A stretch of 64,000 nt of DNA, from NCBI GenBank assembly GCA_030386875.1, contig CM059563.1, positions 32,650,139 through 32,714,138 on the forward strand, in the 5' to 3' direction. This DNA comes from Morinoia aosen. Lineage: Eukaryota > Arthropoda > Malacostraca > Amphipoda > Talitridae. The notes beneath the pieces are model-generated. The model saw only the letters and a program-made list of their open reading frames with translations, made no database searches and was not told the DNA's origin. A program made the position numbers and the translations under genes. Shown in pieces: positions 9,855 to 19,840 of the stretch; within the stretch, counting starts at the first letter, position 1; every line of letters begins with the position of its first letter.

Positions 9855-10555
9855 TTTTAATTCATCATGGTGGTGCTGACGAGTGAGTACATGGGGTTTG
9901 AGTCATATTTAGGCTGACTTTCAGCATTATCAGACGAGAGTTGTTTGGATTTTTTGTTTTCCTGGCTTTGAATTGGCAGGCTGTGGCCAGTTTTAGTTGA
10001 GTGAGCGACTGAGAAATGAGGGGTGCTCTTGTCATTTCCACTCTCTTGGCGGTGGTTATGTATGCGGTTTGGCTGTAAATGTTTTATCGGATTTCGACTG
10101 AGATTCTATTGCAATTTTTCTCTTTGTATTGATTTTAATGCTTCCGAGTACGTGGTTGGTGGTTGATGCTTTGTGCTCGTTCAAGATGAGGGTATATCGC
10201 TCTCTGAGTTCGCGTCAGAAAATAACAAAAACCTGTTTTTTGTGGGTACTGTGCGGCAGTCAGAGATCAATGGGGGAGAACGTTCATCACCAATAGGCAA
10301 ACAATGATTCAGGTTTCTGGAGACTTCACTTGAAACAGCTAGTGATCGAGTAGAATTCTTCAATTCATTTTGCTGTTCTGCACTGATGTTGGAGCATTCA
10401 GTTTTGTCATTCAGGCCAATGGTGTTTACGATACTGGAGCTAGATTGTAAAGTGAGTTTTAGACTCGATCTAAGAGCAATCTGTTGAAGAAAATGGTGTG
10501 TTTCTTCTCTTGTACCGGGCCAAGTACGAACATCATTGCAAGTTATGAGATCAGT
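9855..10555 (-). pseudogene. LINE-B ORF1 3' portion, frameshifted
   Basis: Following the 410-codon ORF1 frame, a shifted frame carries DLITCNDVRTWPGTREETHHF and stays open to about 10181. After another shift the sequence is open to a stop at about 9855, seven bases before the OTU ORF start. The composition is polar, with Ser, Gln and Asn, and I recognise no domain. The close ORF1-stop/ORF2-start spacing supports a single bicistronic LINE. Confidence 0.5.
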
Positions 10556-11783
10556 TGCACTGTTTTTTTCGGAGCGGAATCAATTTAATACCGTTTGTTT
10601 TACACAAATTCAACGCCTGATACAATTGTTTGCCGCTACACGCACTCACTACATAAAGACGGGCTAAGGCATTCTTAGACAATATGAGTACTTTGATTTT
10701 AGCAATGTAATGTTGTGAGAGGCTTAAGTCTCTGAAGCAAACGGTGTAGTTAGTGAATTGAGGCATTTGGCCAATTACGTCAAGGAGATCATTAATGCGG
10801 CCGGAAACTACAGTTATTATTATACAAGTGGGGTCAATGTCGTTCCTTTGGACCGTCGTGAGAATTTTATCTCCGACGAGAAATGTATCCAGAGGTTTTT
10901 TGCACTGTGAGTCGGAAAATTGGCCTGTAGAAAACGAGGTCTTTGGCGTAAGATCAAAAGAGCTTACATGCAAGTTCAATTTGAAAAGTTGTTCTGTAAT
11001 GAATCTAATATTTGAAGCGGTGGAGGATATCGAAAGTGGACTTGGAGGCGTCCGCTGTTTTGACATTTTCATTAAGTGGGCTGCAGTGAGAGACAGGTTA
11101 TTGTTTACCTGGTGAATGTAATGGGACATTGAAATTTGAAGCGGGTGCAAGCTGCTTGATGCAATATTCAGGTAATCATGATCACTAGAATTAAAAATAT
11201 TATAAATATTAGAACCGCTAATATTAGGCTCATTCATCGCATCATTTTCGGTAGCTAGAGACAAATTTACATTTTTACACATCGTACCAAGTAAGATTTC
11301 TTTCGCTGGTGTATCCTCTCGAGGATTGCTTGGATAGTGGAGTCCAGGCTCAGGAGCTTCTTCCTTGCTCTTGCTAGGGCTTGTTTCGACTGCGTGCGAT
11401 GCCGATGTGAAAACTTCATTGTTATCAGCAGCGCTTGGGAGATTTTTGTCCGTGGCTGGTGAACCCGAAACTCGGCTCTCTGTCGGGCAACCTTCTGTCG
11501 ACTCTCTGTCGGTTCGCTCTGGTGATGCCGGATGTGCTGCGGTGCTTTCGTTGACGTCGCACTGCTTTACCGTCGGGGTTTCTTTTGTCATTTTGAGCGG
11601 TTGAGGCTTTTGAACGAGCGATTTTACGCGTGACGTTTTTGGTGGTTTTCGTTTTTGTTTTATGAACGGTTCAGATATATTCTGCTTATTTGGCTTTGAT
11701 TTTTCAAGCGACGTTGTGAGAGATGTTGTTTCTCCAGATAAAGCCGCTTTACGAGTAGCAGAGCGAGTTTCATATGAATACAT
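10551..11783 (-). CDS. LINE-B ORF1-like protein, 410 codons
   Basis: Starts at an ATG at 11783. Residues 1-200 are low-complexity, rich in Lys, Ser, Thr, Pro and Glu. Residues about 200-290 include stretches of mixed helix. The C-terminal part (about 290-400) is compact, with FLVGDKIL and VVSGRINDLLD. These weakly resemble the GDS and GxND blocks of the SGNH esterase domain found in ORF1 of some LINE clades, but the spacing is much shorter than normal and the catalytic Ser is Lys, so the identification is tentative. The frame is lost at 10551, but related sequence continues in another frame. A 126-bp piece (10725-10850) is duplicated at 13316-13441. Confidence 0.5.
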   Translation of the reverse strand: MYSYETRSATRKAALSGETTSLTTSLEKSKPNKQNISEPFIKQKRKPPKTSRVKSLVQKPQPLKMTKETPTVKQCDVNESTAAHPASPERTDRESTEGCPTESRVSGSPATDKNLPSAADNNEVFTSASHAVETSPSKSKEEAPEPGLHYPSNPREDTPAKEILLGTMCKNVNLSLATENDAMNEPNISGSNIYNIFNSSDHDYLNIASSSLHPLQISMSHYIHQVNNNLSLTAAHLMKMSKQRTPPSPLSISSTASNIRFITEQLFKLNLHVSSFDLTPKTSFSTGQFSDSQCKKPLDTFLVGDKILTTVQRNDIDPTCIIITVVSGRINDLLDVIGQMPQFTNYTVCFRDLSLSQHYIAKIKVLILSKNALARLYVVSACSGKQLYQALNLCKTNGIKLIPLRKKQCN

Positions 11784-12993
11784 TGTGAAATTGTATCGGA
11801 TGTATGGATAGAGGGGAGGATATTTTAGGTTCTGTTCACTGAGTATAAGTTATTGAGAGGAAAATTTGTTTTTAATGAAGTGAAAAATCGTTATTATTGA
11901 AAAATCGTTAACAAAGCGTGATCCCTGAAAGTTCATTTTCACGAGGTACGGTCTTGCCAGAGTGCAACTTCAATTTTGCTGCGATTTTGGTATCGATGGT
12001 TTGAGAAATAGGAGAAATAGGTGGTATTGCCTTTAAAATAGGATGAAAAATAAACTTTCAGGCGAATAAAAGAAACCCACAGACACTCAACTCATATTCC
12101 CTGACACTCAACATAAATTTCGCCATAACAGATGAGAATTGCATAAATTTATCACTGTATTTTATGTTGGTGTTCACAAAATTCAACTTTGTTATTTCAT
12201 CAGGCCTTTTTTGCTTCCACGTTAGTATTCGTGGTAAGCTTATTCCGGTTCAAGTCGGTGGGAGTGACAGGGGATGCGGAGGAGGGGGGAGGGGGCTTTT
12301 GCGGTTCTCCAGGGAGGGAGGCGGAAGTGACCATTTCCGGGGGCTGTTGCACACACTTCGAGTCTAAGCGTAGTTTACAGAAAACATCACTCAGTCTTGC
12401 ACGATGAAATTCAGCACTTATCACAGCTGATTTTTTTATGACTTTTCCAGTTTTTCGATTCAATGATGTAGAAAGTACATCCACAGATGCTCAGTTTTCC
12501 ATCACATTTCGAAGTGCTTGAAATTATAGCACCGACAACTTCTCGCCGCAGCTGCACGCGACACCCCACCTCCTCTCACCACCGCAGCCTCAACGAAACT
12601 CCAAATATCAGTAGTTATTGAGAAGACGCTAATTTCGTTGATTAACTTGCTATTGTATTTCCTCTGAAATGGCAAACTGAATTTGGATACGAGGTTTGGA
12701 ATTAGTCTTGTTCAAATTACCTTCTCTAAAACTTAATATTCGAAAACCCTACAAAATTAAAAAAAAAATCCTTTCCTACATGGTCGTAACGATTGAGCGC
12801 GTCACAAAGCCAGTAAATTGACAATTACGCTCTATATATTTGGTCAGTATTATTTTTCTCCCAATATTTAAATTGAGTAAATGTTTCTTTTAAAGTCAGC
12901 TGTTTGCCAGTAGACGAAGACGACTTGCTACAAACGGCAGTTTTGCCACTGCTGCAACCTAAACTGTCTTCGTTTTTTTCAATACATAGACAT
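11784..12993 (-). other. unassigned stretch upstream of LINE-B ORF1
   Basis: About 1.2 kb without a recognisable gene; may include the LINE 5' UTR. It contains a G-rich block on the plus strand (about 12262-12330) and a 94-codon minus-strand frame (12200-12484), proline-rich in its second half, with no motif I recognise. Confidence 0.35.
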
Positions 12994-13245
12994 TTAGTTT
13001 TTCTTCTTGTTTGTTTTGTTTCTATTTTTTAATTCTTTTTCTTTGTTTGGGTTTTCTTCAGCTTCCAGGAATTGATCATTTTGTGTCGATTTTAGATGGC
13101 GCCATAAAGATTTATTTGAGAAAGTTTTCTGAGATGCACCAGCCGCTCCTCGTCGTATATTTGCTTCACAAATGGTGCACACTGCAATTTCTACACTCTT
13201 CACCGATATAAATAAGTAATTCCATACTGCTGACGCATTTCTTTT
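12994..13245 (-). pseudogene. BED-type zinc finger fragment (hAT transposase-like)
   Basis: The minus strand from about 13245 encodes KRNASAVWNYLF, then CTICEANIRRG, then KTFSNKSLWRHLKS. This is the order of a BED finger: aromatic N-terminus, CX2C, then His near the C-terminus. The expected second His is replaced (STQND). BED fingers occur at the N-terminus of hAT transposases and in host proteins derived from them; which applies here cannot be told. The 5' side is cut by the mariner insertion and the 3' side decays into Lys/Asn-rich codons. Confidence 0.6.
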
Positions 13246-13315
13246 AGTCATTATACCGGGTGTGCACAAAAATGTCACTGAGTTTTTAATTGATTATATC
13301 TCCACTTATATCTTA

Positions 13316-13441
13316 TAAGTCTCTGAAGCAAACGATGTAGTTAGTGAATTGAGGCATTTGGCCAATTACGTCAAGGAGATCATTAATGCGGCCGGAAATT
13401 ACAGTTATTATTATACAAGTGGGGTCAATGTCGTTCCTTTG
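13316..13441 (+). repeat. captured 126-bp copy of LINE-B ORF1 (10725-10850)
   Basis: Same orientation as the source, two mismatches by eye. It sits just inside the left inverted repeat of the mariner-like element and ends in a short repeat of CGTTCC, suggesting filler DNA from break repair or a template switch. Confidence 0.85.
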
Positions 13442-13698
13442 TCGTTCCTATCATTTTTTCACAATCTAGTAAATTTTATTTTATTTCCGTATAATTTTTG
13501 TTTTTGAAAATCGTTTAATAAGCACTTTACATTGATCGATTAACTGAAACGGATTGAAAAACTAATTGCTAAAAGGAAAACTTTTTAAAACAATATTGAT
13601 ATTCTTCCATATTTTGCACTTTCCAAAAAATAGAACGAACAAAAATTTAAAAGAGTAACAAATCATTACCTTAAATAAAGTTTAAATAAAAAAGTAAT

Positions 13699-13890
13699 TT
13701 AGTATCCTTCGACATACCCTCCATTTCTCTCAAGGCAAGCACTACTTTTAGCCACCATTGAACGAAGAGTTTTACGGATCATTTCACCGTTTTCTTTTAG
13801 TTCTTGAAACGCTTTTTCAATTCGTTGTCGAAGAATTATTAACCATGGAGGTGATGTTTTGAAAACGCGTTTCTTGACAACAGGTATTGA
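13699..13890 (-). pseudogene. mariner transposase C-terminal tail
   Basis: About 60 codons on the minus strand: KRVFKTSPPWLIILRQRI, then helical sequence and the tail CLERNGGYVEGY before a TAA at 13699-13701. A terminal Cys...Asn-Gly-Gly tail is typical of mariner-type transposases. The catalytic aspartates are not found; the upstream sequence does not remain open. Confidence 0.65.
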
Positions 13891-14309
13891 GAAGTGAAGA
13901 AAAACGCAAGTGTTGTTTTACACTTTTCCTTTGAACAATTAGTTTTTCTGCTTCTTTCAGTAAATCGATCACTGTAAAGTCGTTATTAAACGGTTTTCAA
14001 AAACTTAAATTATTCGAAAAGGAAACAAGATTTACTACATTGTAAAAAAAGTCAATTCAAATATGTTAATTTAAAGCGGAGATAGAATTAATTAAAAGCC
14101 GGGGGCATTTTTGTGGAACACCCGGTAAATATAATTACTATAATTGCTTCTGTATTAATTAATGCAACAAGCACTGCAACTGCAAGTCTACAAAACATTA
14201 GTGACTTGACATAATTACACACCCAACCGCAACCGTAATTCAACATGCATTGAGCCATTAACCGGCGTTGTGCATTACGTCGTCGTGACACGTCCTTACT
14301 CGGTCTGAA

Positions 14310-14422
14310 CCCCGGTCCCGCCCCGGCCCCGGCCGTGGTGAATTTGATAACCCCGGCCCCGGCCCGGCCCCGGCCATGACAAATTTGTTGACCCCGGCCC
14401 CGGCCAAATTATCAACCCCGGT
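14310..14422 (+). repeat. GC-rich CCCCGG simple repeat
   Basis: Irregular tandem CCCCGG/GGCCCC units broken by two GTTGA/TTTGATA-like spacers, embedded where the Gypsy-2 integrase C-terminus degenerates. Confidence 0.85.
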
Positions 14423-14429
14423 TGGTCTA

Positions 14430-15300
14430 TAATGGTAAGTCTGTTGAAGAACTTGGCGCTTTTCTCGTGGCTCCTGTTTAAATTCTCGCGAGCGATTTTG
14501 CATGTTTCTTTCAAACGGTGCTTCATTTCCATTAGATACTGAGCAGTGCTCGTGTCGTCTTGCAAGCTTTCATCTGCCCAGCATTCTTTGAGCACGGTTA
14601 ACGGTCCACGGACGCGATGGCCGTAGATGAGTTCGAAGGGAGAATACCTGGTGTAGGCCTGAGGAGCGTCTCGATATGCAAAAAGGACGGAAGGCAGATA
14701 CAGGTCCCAGTCTCGTGGTTATTCTACGGCTAATTTCCGCAACATGACTTAGAGCGTACCATTGAAGCGTTCGACAATGCCGTTCAATTGGGCATGGTGT
14801 AATGGCGTCAATCGGTGCTGGATACCTACGAGTTTCAGAAAAGCTTCGAAGGTTGCGGCTGTGAACTGAGTGCCGGTGTCGCTCGTCAGCGTATGAGGGA
14901 AACCAGCTTTGCTGCAGATTTTGAGTAGCTCCTGGGCGACCGTTTCAGCATCTATATGTCTGAGCGGGGCTGCGTCTGCGTACCGAGTTGCTTGGTACAC
15001 CACGGTGAAAATGTTTCGGTGGACACGTGCCGAAGCTGGTTGCAAGGGGCCTACCAAATCAACACTGAGCGCGAAGAATGGAGTGGTGGTCGGTGGGGTT
15101 GAGATTTGTGCCTTTCTTGATCGAGATGGAGAGTGCCTGGCAGGTATGACAGAAGTGACAGTATGGGACCACATCCTTTGCTAGGGTCAGCCAGTTGAAA
15201 TCTAGTTTTAGTCTAGCCTGAGTCTTTTTATGGGAATAATGGCCAGCAAGTGGATTGTCGTGAACCATTTCCAAGATTTGTTGGCGCACGCTTGAGGGGT
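14430..15300 (-). pseudogene. integrase of Gypsy-2, broken into three frames
   Basis: The most N-terminal piece (15289-15059) has the H2C2 finger: HDNPLAGHYSHKKT, then CHFCHTC. The next piece (15174-14749) has the catalytic core with SVDLVGPL (first Asp), LTSDTGTQF (second Asp) and NGIVERFNGTL (Glu). The last (14595-14430) has the helical C-terminal KHRLKETCKIARENL segment. Each piece is in a different frame, so no single product can be made. The enzyme would join cDNA to host DNA. All three catalytic acids are still present despite frame loss. Confidence 0.85.
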
Positions 15301-15779
15301 GCTACAAGTTGATGGGTTTTCTGACCATCTCGTAACGTTTTGAGACGCAGAATGCCGTCATGGAGTTCATGGGTAATTACTCTGCCATCCTTGTGCGTTT
15401 TTTTTGCCAGCGTCAACTTTCTTGAATAAAACTGCAGTGTTTTACACTCCCGCTGTAATTTCTTGAAGTCTTCTTTGTTGTGCCGCAACATATCGACAGT
15501 CCTTGGTGCGTCAGGGGGATTTTCGTTCGTTTTAGCTGCTTGTGATAACGTGAGAGACTTCTGTAGTAACTGGTTGCTCTTCATGGTCGGTCATCTGTTC
15601 TTCGAAGAAGGTAGTCCCTGGAACTTGGCCGAGGATGGCATCATGGGAGAGCTCTTCCATGGCTACGGCTGTCACCTCTCCGTGGTAGTAGGGGCAAACT
15701 AGAGAGACCCGGGCCAGAGGCGCCTCGAAAGAGTTGGCCAGTCAAACGGTAATTTCCTTCTTCAAAATGGCGTCAGCTG
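15300..15779 (-). other. Gypsy-2 remnant between protease and integrase (deleted RT region)
   Basis: About 480 bp. The minus-strand frame 15584-15300 is Lys/Gln-rich (NKEDFKKLQRECKTLQFYSR), resembling the linker that precedes integrase. No YxDD or RNase H motif is visible in any frame. Confidence 0.55.
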
Positions 15780-17150
15780 GGACAAGAGCCTTCTAGACGA
15801 AGACCGCTGTTGCTCCTCCATCGAGTAGTACTTGAACGGGTTGTTGGTTCACGGTGCGAGAGCATGTTTTCAGCTGTCCTAATTCGATCAGTTTGTTCGA
15901 GGCGATGTGATTGCAAGCGACTGGGGAATATCGGGGTATTAATCTGCTCCTTCATGCGTTGTTAGATTGTTTACTCGAGCTGTAGTACTGGAGATAGGTG
16001 GGCTTGCATGGGCTGCTCCATTCTTGTGGCTATCACCTTGCCTCCTCTGTAATTGGCGGCACTCATCACTTGAATGAGATCGGTTGGGGCCATGGAAAGT
16101 GCAGTAAAACCCAGTGTAAGATCCTCGTGGTTCCTCACGCTGCAGCGTGTTGATCTATTTTGAGCTGATGGGAACATCACGAGTGTTAGAAGTTTTTGGT
16201 GGAGTTCCTCCAGAGTTGTTGCTGGAGTTGGGTGATTTTGATGGAGTGCTAGGGGATCGGACAGGAAATGTCGAGCGTCGCTCTGGTGCTAATGAAGCTT
16301 TGAGTGCTGGAGGGCCCGCATCCGTCGTTGATGTCAGTGTTCGACCCTTACAAAGCTGATGGAGCGATGTATGAGGTCTTGCTTGCAAGAATTTATCACC
16401 CTGCTCTCCTAGGCTTGCGACTGTGTTACCACCCCTGTCACGAAATTGAGTAGCGAGGAAAGGAGGCAGGCTTGAATAAGCTAGGTTAACAAGAAGAAAG
16501 TCACGAAGAGTCTCGTAGTTGGCTTTGATGTTGCATCCTTTAAACCAAGCGTGAAAGGCTTGTTCTAGTCGCGGTAGGTAACGTGACATATTGTCACCTT
16601 CTTCTGGCCGTAACATTCATAACATGCAACATAACATGCAACATTCATAGTAGTTAGCGCGTAGTTTTACCGGAGTGGCTCTATGAGCATCTATTAAAAG
16701 CAATTTGATTTCAGGAAGCATGAAGCGATCTGCTGCGGGCAGGGTATCGATGAGTCGACGTTCCTTCGGTGTGATCAAATTATGGAGCATGACAACAGCA
16801 TCGGCTTCAGTAAATCCCATTGCTGTTGTGTGACTGCAGAAGCGTTGCAAAAATTCGTCCATCCTTTCTTTCGTGGGATCGAATGGAGCCGGTGGAGGTA
16901 TTTTCACTCTAGCATTTTGAGGAGCGAGTTGTCTGAGTCTGAGCTCGTGGTCTCGTTGTGCTGCTTTTCGTTCAGCTTCTCATTCCGCTGCTCGTTCTGC
17001 AGCTTCTCGTTCCGCGGCTTCTCGTTGTGCTGCGGCTTCTACTTCTTCCAAATGCCTCTGGCGGGTGGTAAATTCTTCCCTGTACTCCGCATCGGTGGGA
17101 GTGAGGCGGAGGGCTTCAACGAATTCTCGAGCTTGAGCGACGAGGTTCAT
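15780..17150 (-). pseudogene. gag: gag and protease of Gypsy-2, disrupted
   Basis: An ATG at 17150 opens a gag frame with an Ala/Glu/Arg coiled-coil (residues about 30-70), one TGA near 16980, then the capsid-like stretch FDPTKERMDEFLQRFCSHT. A short duplication of ATGTTGCATGTTATG-type sequence near 16617-16650 breaks the frame; gag resumes at 16616 (NMSRYLPRLEQAFHAW). A remnant of the nucleocapsid region follows near 16100, and LLDGGATAVF near 15810 resembles the protease active site with G in place of S/T. Multiple lesions; not functional. Confidence 0.7.
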
Positions 17151-17233
17151 CTTGTTTTAATAAAGCGGTGTCCGCGTAGTTGAGTAGAACCCAGAAATCT
17201 CCCGCAACGTTGGTAGTCGCGCAAAGCTTCTGG

Positions 17234-17251
17234 GCCTCACGTTGGGCGCCA
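17234..17251 (-). promoter_or_regulatory. primer-binding site of Gypsy-2
   Basis: Minus strand TGGCGCCCAACGTGAGGC, five bases from the LTR end. TGG-initial 18-mer complementary to a tRNA 3' end; the tRNA species is not assigned. Confidence 0.75.
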
Positions 17252-17256
17252 AAATA

Positions 17257-18221
17257 TGTCGATACGGTCGTGCGGTCGACGTGAAGGTTCGTGGAAAAAG
17301 GGGCTGTGCAGATACCTTTTTCTGGGGGCGCTAGCTTTTCCGCGAAGCTGCCCTTCCTGAAGTTCGTGTGGGTACCACCTACGCCGTAATTAGTCCGCTA
17401 GGGCAACAAAAGTAATTTCTGTTTGTGCCGAACTGCGGCGGTGCCACGAGAGTGAGGTTTGTGTGGGTACCGCCTACGCTGTAATTAGTCCGCTAGGGCA
17501 AGAGAAGTAAATTCTGTTTGTGCCAAACTACGGCGGTACTGCGAGAGTGAAATTTGTGCGGGTACCGCCTATGCAGTAATTAGTCCGCTAGGGTAACAGA
17601 AGTAAATTCTGTTTGTCCCAAACTGCGGCGGTACCGTTAGGAAGACGAGCAACTGTATGCGCTGTAATCAATCCGGTAGTGCTCCTCGGGAAATTCCCTG
17701 ATTCGCCGATCTGCGACACTGTCTTCCTTTTCGACAAACTAGAAGGAATAGGTTGTGCTCCCGAGATGGTTCTTCTAGCCCCTTTCAGGCAGGGTCTCCT
17801 ATTAAACTAAACCCGGTATCAAAATGGAAATAGGGAAACTCTTTACACCTCAAAATCTGAGTTGTTATTGCAGAATCTCTTTGCAGTGCCTCCTACATAC
17901 ACAAATACATTTCAGCAAGAACAGTGATTTATTTACTTGTGCAAAAATAGTGCGTACAAACATGAGCGACTGCATAACATGGTACAACACGCAAAAAACA
18001 TTCAAAATAGTAGGGCTATTAAGCTAGGAAATTAAAATTATATGGGAATATAAAAGTACAATACAAACGAAGCTTAATAGCTAACTAAAATAAACTTACA
18101 GGCGCACCATCAGCGCAGAGAAACAGACATAGGCTGGGTACAAGGAACAGATCACCCAAAGAAAATACTTAAGATAATGTGTCCCTATAACAGAATAGAG
18201 TCGAAACCACTGGTGTTGCCT
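17257..18221 (-). repeat. 5' LTR of Gypsy-2 with internal ~97-bp triplication
   Basis: Plus-strand start TGTCGATACGG. The inner part (about 17360-17650) holds three tandem ~97-bp units each containing TAATTAGTCCGCTAGGG. The LTR is a diverged, inverted relative of the solo LTR at 20492-21374; matching blocks (for example CTTAAGTATTTTCTTT and GTACGCACTATTTTTGCA) run along its length. The outer end near 18221 is placed by that alignment and is approximate. Confidence 0.8.
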
Positions 18222-18938
18222 GAAATTCAGGTTATTTCTCACGATTACACTGAGCTTGACTGTCATTTTAGATGTACCACGAGAAAGATTATTTTTTGTG
18301 TTTGTAAGTATTTATCTCATTTTCATTTACAATACGTTTATATATATCAATATGATTGTGATGGTGGGTGCGTGTGTGTGTGCGCACGCATACATGTATA
18401 TCTGTGTGTGCGCACATATACATGTTCAAATATATGCACACAAATGTTTCCTATTTCTATTTTTGAGTAAAAACGAAACTTCAAGACACAGTACATTTTA
18501 CCTAGAGCTCTGCAACCAGTAAACACTAAACCATATTTCAAAAATAAATTTAATTATTGTACTTGTTTAGTGATTCAAAAATAGAACTATCACCACCCCA
18601 GAGGGCGCTTCTGTGAATAGAAACAATGAAAAATATGAGCACACAAATGAAATATTTGCGCTCGTGAAAAATTATCAGCTCGCTGTACGAATGCTGAACA
18701 AGTCATGAATTTCTTTTTACGTGTAAGTTTGTTCACGCATTTCTTTTCTAGATGTGCGTGTTGTGTTGCGTGATGTTCTTCTTTAATTACTTTGTGACTA
18801 ACTTTTCTCAATACTTGATAGTCATTTACAACGGTGTTTCGAGCGGCTTCGGTATAGCGTCTTTTGTCTTTTCTTACTTTCGGTTCAACAAATAATTTAG
18901 AAATTCCGAAGAATTCGCTTGTAGTATTTTAAATTATT

Positions 18939-18942
<4 letters not shown>

Positions 18943-18972
<30 letters not shown>
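18943..18972 (+). repeat. (AAT)n microsatellite, SINE 3' tail
   Basis: About nine ATA/AAT units, adjoining the 3' end of the minus-strand SINE. Confidence 0.9.
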
Positions 18973-18973
<1 letters not shown>

Positions 18974-19245
18974 AGGCATCTACGGATGCATTATTTCCAA
19001 TTCAAGCTTGATACATATCACCTTGTACATTGGATTTCAAATGCCTTATAACTAACACTAGGTCGCCATGACGCTTTCCCCCGGTCAAGACCAGTACCCA
19101 TTTCAGACACCTGGGTAGAGTGGGGTATTGTGCTTGGAATTTTTCCCCTATACCCAACAGAGAAAATCGCCACAAGCGCCGGGACTCGAACCCGGGTTTG
19201 CCTGCACGGAGGCGGGTCCGAAAGCCACTCGGCTATGACTAGCAT
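18973..19245 (-). mobile_element. tRNA-derived SINE, copy 1
   Basis: Minus strand starts with a tRNA-like head: A-box-like TAGCCGAGTGGCT and B box GGTTCGAGTCC, with the pair spaced as in a tRNA of the long-arm (Leu/Ser-like) type. A 200-bp unrelated body follows, with CAATACCCCACT and GTTATAAGGCATTTGAAA blocks, and an (ATT)n tail. A second copy at 47639-47906 shares the body. The head would act as an internal RNA polymerase III promoter; mobility depends on an unknown partner LINE. Confidence 0.85.
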
Positions 19246-19334
19246 AAGTTGTCAGCCATCTCTTTGGGTATAAAATATCCAAGAAATAATATTTTCGAAT
19301 TAACTAGCCCATGACAGGATAAATCTATTCTGCA

Positions 19335-19590
19335 CGCCACGCATGGCGTGTTTATTAGTACGCCTTGGATAGTTTTATCTATTAGTACGTATTGTATGGT
19401 TTACCTATTTCTACGTCTCGGATAGTTTTTCTATTAGCACGCCTCGTATGGTTTACCTATTTACATCTCGGATAGATTGTCTATTAGTACACCTCGTATA
19501 ATTCGTCTATTAGTACCCCTCGTATGGTTTGTCGATTAGTAGACCACGTATGGTCTGTATATTAGTACTCCTCGTACAGTACGTTTGTCT
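19335..19590 (+). repeat. ~27-bp minisatellite (R2 copy 1)
   Basis: About nine degenerate units resembling GTCTATTAGTACRCCTCGTATGGTT. The same array type occurs at 58130-58325. Confidence 0.85.
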
Positions 19591-19840
19591 AATGACGTTT
19601 TAAATTAAGAAATTTTTAAAAGCCAATATGTTTGTCATGTATCTCATGTACCAATCTTTTTGGAAATAAACGTTTTTTTCATTCTTTCTTAAAATTCATC
19701 GTCTATGGGCCGCTTTAATGACTGCGGGTGTCAGGGTGTCGATACTATTGTACTGCACTTTCAGCAATGGAGCAACACTGTTTCAGTCAAATCCTCAGTC
19801 AGCTCCTGGAAGCGGTTGTGAAGATGCGTGCAATGGTGGC

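Larger units (their letters stand above)
13256..14125 (-). mobile_element. mariner-like DNA transposon, internally deleted (870 bp)
   Basis: Terminal inverted repeats start CCGGGTG and share a CACAAAAATG block, continuing with matches for about 50 bp. They are flanked by TA at 13254-13255 and 14126-14127, the mariner/Tc1 target. At 870 bp it is shorter than full-length mariners. A transposase C-terminus remains on the minus strand. The left part carries a 126-bp segment nearly identical to the LINE-B ORF1, which is not mariner sequence. Confidence 0.85.
14258..18221 (-). mobile_element. Ty3/Gypsy element (Gypsy-2), RT deleted, no 3' LTR seen
   Basis: Minus-strand order: 5' LTR (17257-18221), primer-binding site, gag, protease-like site, then integrase. 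No reverse transcriptase or RNase H is visible between protease (about 15830) and integrase (15290), a gap of some 500 bp, so an internal deletion removed them. The 3' end stops near a GC-rich simple repeat (14310-14422) and no 3' LTR follows. Several frameshifts and stops make it defective. Confidence 0.8.
18222..19700 (+). repeat. dispersed repeat R2, copy 1 (with minisatellite and SINE)
   Basis: No coding content. Shares blocks in the same order with 57651-58438: the GATTCAAAAATAGA..CTATCAC block, a GAATTT/TTGTTCACCC-type stretch, a ~27-bp minisatellite and a 3' block ending in TGGAAATAAACGTTTTTT. Copy 1 also has a GT-rich stretch (18366-18440) and a SINE at 18973-19245. The common 3' block ahead of a T/C-rich tail resembles a retroposon 3' end, but no reverse transcriptase is seen. 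Confidence 0.65.

Noticed and set aside
12189-12484. G-rich stretch and proline-rich frames as a gene or promoter
   Set aside because: Low-complexity sequence open on both strands; no supporting motif.
19150-19245. Possible functional tRNA gene on the minus strand
   Set aside because: A and B boxes are present but the body continues into a SINE with an (ATT)n tail and a second copy exists; the arms do not fold as a full tRNA.
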